From Lachnospiraceae bacterium (GTDB taxonomy: Bacteria > Bacillota > Clostridia > Lachnospirales > Lachnospiraceae), in the NCBI GenBank assembly GCA_900754855.1, contig CAAEEI010000030.1, forward strand, positions 1 to 5,318: a stretch of DNA of 5,318 nt. The letters are read 5' to 3'. The notes under the pieces were generated by a model. It saw only the letters and a program-made list of their open reading frames with translations, was not told the origin of the DNA and did no database searches. This document shows, piece by piece, positions 3,860-5,318 of the stretch. The position numbers and the translations under genes are program-made. How positions within the stretch are numbered: position 1 is the stretch's first letter; each line of letters begins with the position of its first letter.

Positions 3860-5318
3860 ATGAGAATTGCTTTGACGGGAAACCCGAATAGTGGAAAAAC
3901 AACCATGTACAATGCGCTCACAGGGAAAAATGAGCGTGTGGGAAACTGGGCCGGTGTGACGGTAGAGAAAAAAGAGAGTCCTCTTCGAAAAGGGTATATT
4001 GACGGAACAGAAGAAATGATTATCGTGGATCTTCCAGGAGCGTATTCCATGTCTCCTTTTACTTCGGAGGAAAGTATTACCAGCAGTTATGTAAAACATG
4101 AAAATCCGGATGTGATCATTAATATCGTTGACGCCACGAATCTGAGCAGAAGTTTGTTTTTTACCACGCAGCTTTTGGAACTGGGGATACCGGTGGTGGT
4201 AGCGTTGAATAAAAGTGATGTGGTTGAAAAGAAAAAGACAGAGATTGATGTTGACAGATTATCTGAAAAGCTAAAATGTCCGGTGGTGCAGACGGTTTCT
4301 ACCTCTTCCGACCGTCATGGATTAAAAGCGTTGATTGCTAAGGCGACAGAAAAACGGGGGATGGGGCAGGAAGCGCCTTATTTGCAGCCGGATATTGATT
4401 TTCAGGATAAAGTGGCCGTGGAGGCAGCGGATCGAAAACGGTTTAATTTTGTCAATGGTATCGTAAAAACGGTGGAAAAAAGGCAGGTATTGACCAAAGA
4501 GAAAAACCGCCAGGATAGCATGGATGAGATTCTGACCAATAAGTTTTTTGGTATTCCGATCTTTGCGGCGGTCATGTTCCTTGTATTTTATCTTTCGCAG
4601 TCCACGGTGGGGACATGGATTGCAGACTGGCTGGTAGCCGGGATAGAAAGTTTTCAGGGTTGGGTAGCCGGTCTGTTAGCCGGGGCAAATCCGTTTCTGG
4701 AAGCCTTGCTTGTGGATGGAATCATTGGCGGCGTAGGCGCGGTAGTTGGATTTTTACCGTTGGTTATGGTCATGTATTTTCTGATTGCTCTTCTGGAAGA
4801 TTGCGGGTATATGGCCAGGGCAACGATTGTTCTTGATCCGATTTTTAAAAGAGTGGGTCTTTCCGGTAAATCGGTTATTCCGATGGTCATTGGAACCGGA
4901 TGTGCCATCCCGGGGATCATGGCCTGTCGTACTATTCGAAATGAAAGAGAAAGAAGAGCAACGGCGATGCTCACTCCATTTATGCCATGCGGAGCAAAAC
5001 TGCCGGTCATTGCCTTGTTTGCCGGAGCGTTTTTTGCCGATGCTTTCTGGGTGGGACCGACCATGTATCTTGTGGGAATCCTGCTGATTTTTCTGGGGGC
5101 TTTGCTGGTGAATCAGATTACCGGTTATAAATTTAGAAAATCATTTTTTATCATTGAGTTGCCGGAATATAAAATGCCGAGTTTAAAACGTGCAGTTTTA
5201 TCCATGCTGTCCCGGGGAAAAGCGTACATTATCAAAGCGGGAACCATTATTCTGGTATGTAATACCGTTGTGCAGATTATGCAAAGCTTTAACTGGCAGT
5301 TCCAGGTTGTAGAAGAAG
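3860..5318 (+). CDS. feoB: Ferrous iron transport protein B (3'-partial)
   Basis: FeoB is the inner-membrane Fe(II) importer, with a cytoplasmic GTPase domain fused to a polytopic channel domain. The frame is open from ATG 3860 to the window edge (486 complete codons); the rest of the gene lies beyond. The G domain shows G1 GNPNSGKTT (7-15), switch I/G2 T34 in NWAGVTVEK, G3 DLPG (57-60), G4 NKSD (117-120, often NKMD elsewhere) and a G5-like region near 146-154. A helical GDI-like region follows (about 180-225), then the membrane part with the two gate motifs: GTGCAIPGIMACR (C348) and PFMPCGAKLPV (C377). AAGGAG at 3844-3849 is 10 nt before ATG 3860. No FeoA fusion is present at the N-terminus; feoA is a separate gene upstream. 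FeoB is normally 600-800 residues, so roughly a fifth to a third or more is missing on the right. The assignment is firm. Confidence 0.97.
   Translation, partial: MRIALTGNPNSGKTTMYNALTGKNERVGNWAGVTVEKKESPLRKGYIDGTEEMIIVDLPGAYSMSPFTSEESITSSYVKHENPDVIINIVDATNLSRSLFFTTQLLELGIPVVVALNKSDVVEKKKTEIDVDRLSEKLKCPVVQTVSTSSDRHGLKALIAKATEKRGMGQEAPYLQPDIDFQDKVAVEAADRKRFNFVNGIVKTVEKRQVLTKEKNRQDSMDEILTNKFFGIPIFAAVMFLVFYLSQSTVGTWIADWLVAGIESFQGWVAGLLAGANPFLEALLVDGIIGGVGAVVGFLPLVMVMYFLIALLEDCGYMARATIVLDPIFKRVGLSGKSVIPMVIGTGCAIPGIMACRTIRNERERRATAMLTPFMPCGAKLPVIALFAGAFFADAFWVGPTMYLVGILLIFLGALLVNQITGYKFRKSFFIIELPEYKMPSLKRAVLSMLSRGKAYIIKAGTIILVCNTVVQIMQSFNWQFQVVEE

Noticed and set aside
3852..3863. Mini-ORF ATG-AGG-TTA-TGA overlapping the feoB start by ATGA
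   Set aside because: Its ATG is only 2 nt from AAGGAG, too close for good initiation, and a three-residue peptide cannot be supported; probably chance.
4654..5064. 136-codon minus-strand open frame inside feoB
   Set aside because: It is a shadow of the feoB membrane domain: no RBS, biased composition, and the + strand frame carries conserved FeoB motifs throughout.

Overview
The window looks like chromosome of a moderately low-GC, endospore-forming anaerobe of the Clostridia, most plausibly a Lachnospiraceae relative. The reasons are spore-specific spoVA genes, strong AAGGAG-type ribosome binding sites, A/T-rich spacers with intrinsic terminators, and a Feo ferrous-iron uptake system. The family assignment is inference. 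All genes I can support lie on the + strand.

Layout. Positions 2-1710 hold three genes of the spoVA operon: spoVAA (5' end cut by the window edge), spoVAB and spoVAC, which serve import of Ca-dipicolinate (DPA) into the forespore and its release at germination. The operon stops after spoVAC. The usual next genes, spoVAD and spoVAE, are not there. Positions 1711-1899 form a control region with a TTGACA/TAAACT promoter, a weaker hairpin and a strong 12-bp intrinsic terminator placed before the next start codon. This arrangement looks like a transcription-attenuation leader. Positions 1900-3366 encode a complete 488-residue ABC-F ATPase of the Lsa/Vga-like ribosome-protection type.

Positions 3367-3553 carry a promoter overlapped by a palindromic DtxR/IdeR-like operator, followed by a structured leader. 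feoA follows (3554-3766), then an intrinsic terminator and a second copy of the operator. feoB begins at 3860 and runs off the right edge after 486 codons, covering its G domain and the first part of its membrane domain.

How it fits together. There are three functional blocks: sporulation/DPA transport, antibiotic or ribosome protection, and ferrous iron uptake. Each has its own signals. feoA and feoB would normally be one operon, but here they are separated by a terminator and each has a near-identical operator about 400 bp apart. They are therefore probably co-regulated in parallel rather than simply co-transcribed. I see no CRISPR array, tRNA, rRNA, insertion sequence or minus-strand gene. 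The most interesting parts are the regulatory regions (the ABC-F attenuator, the duplicated feo operator and the feoA leader) and the truncated spoVA operon.
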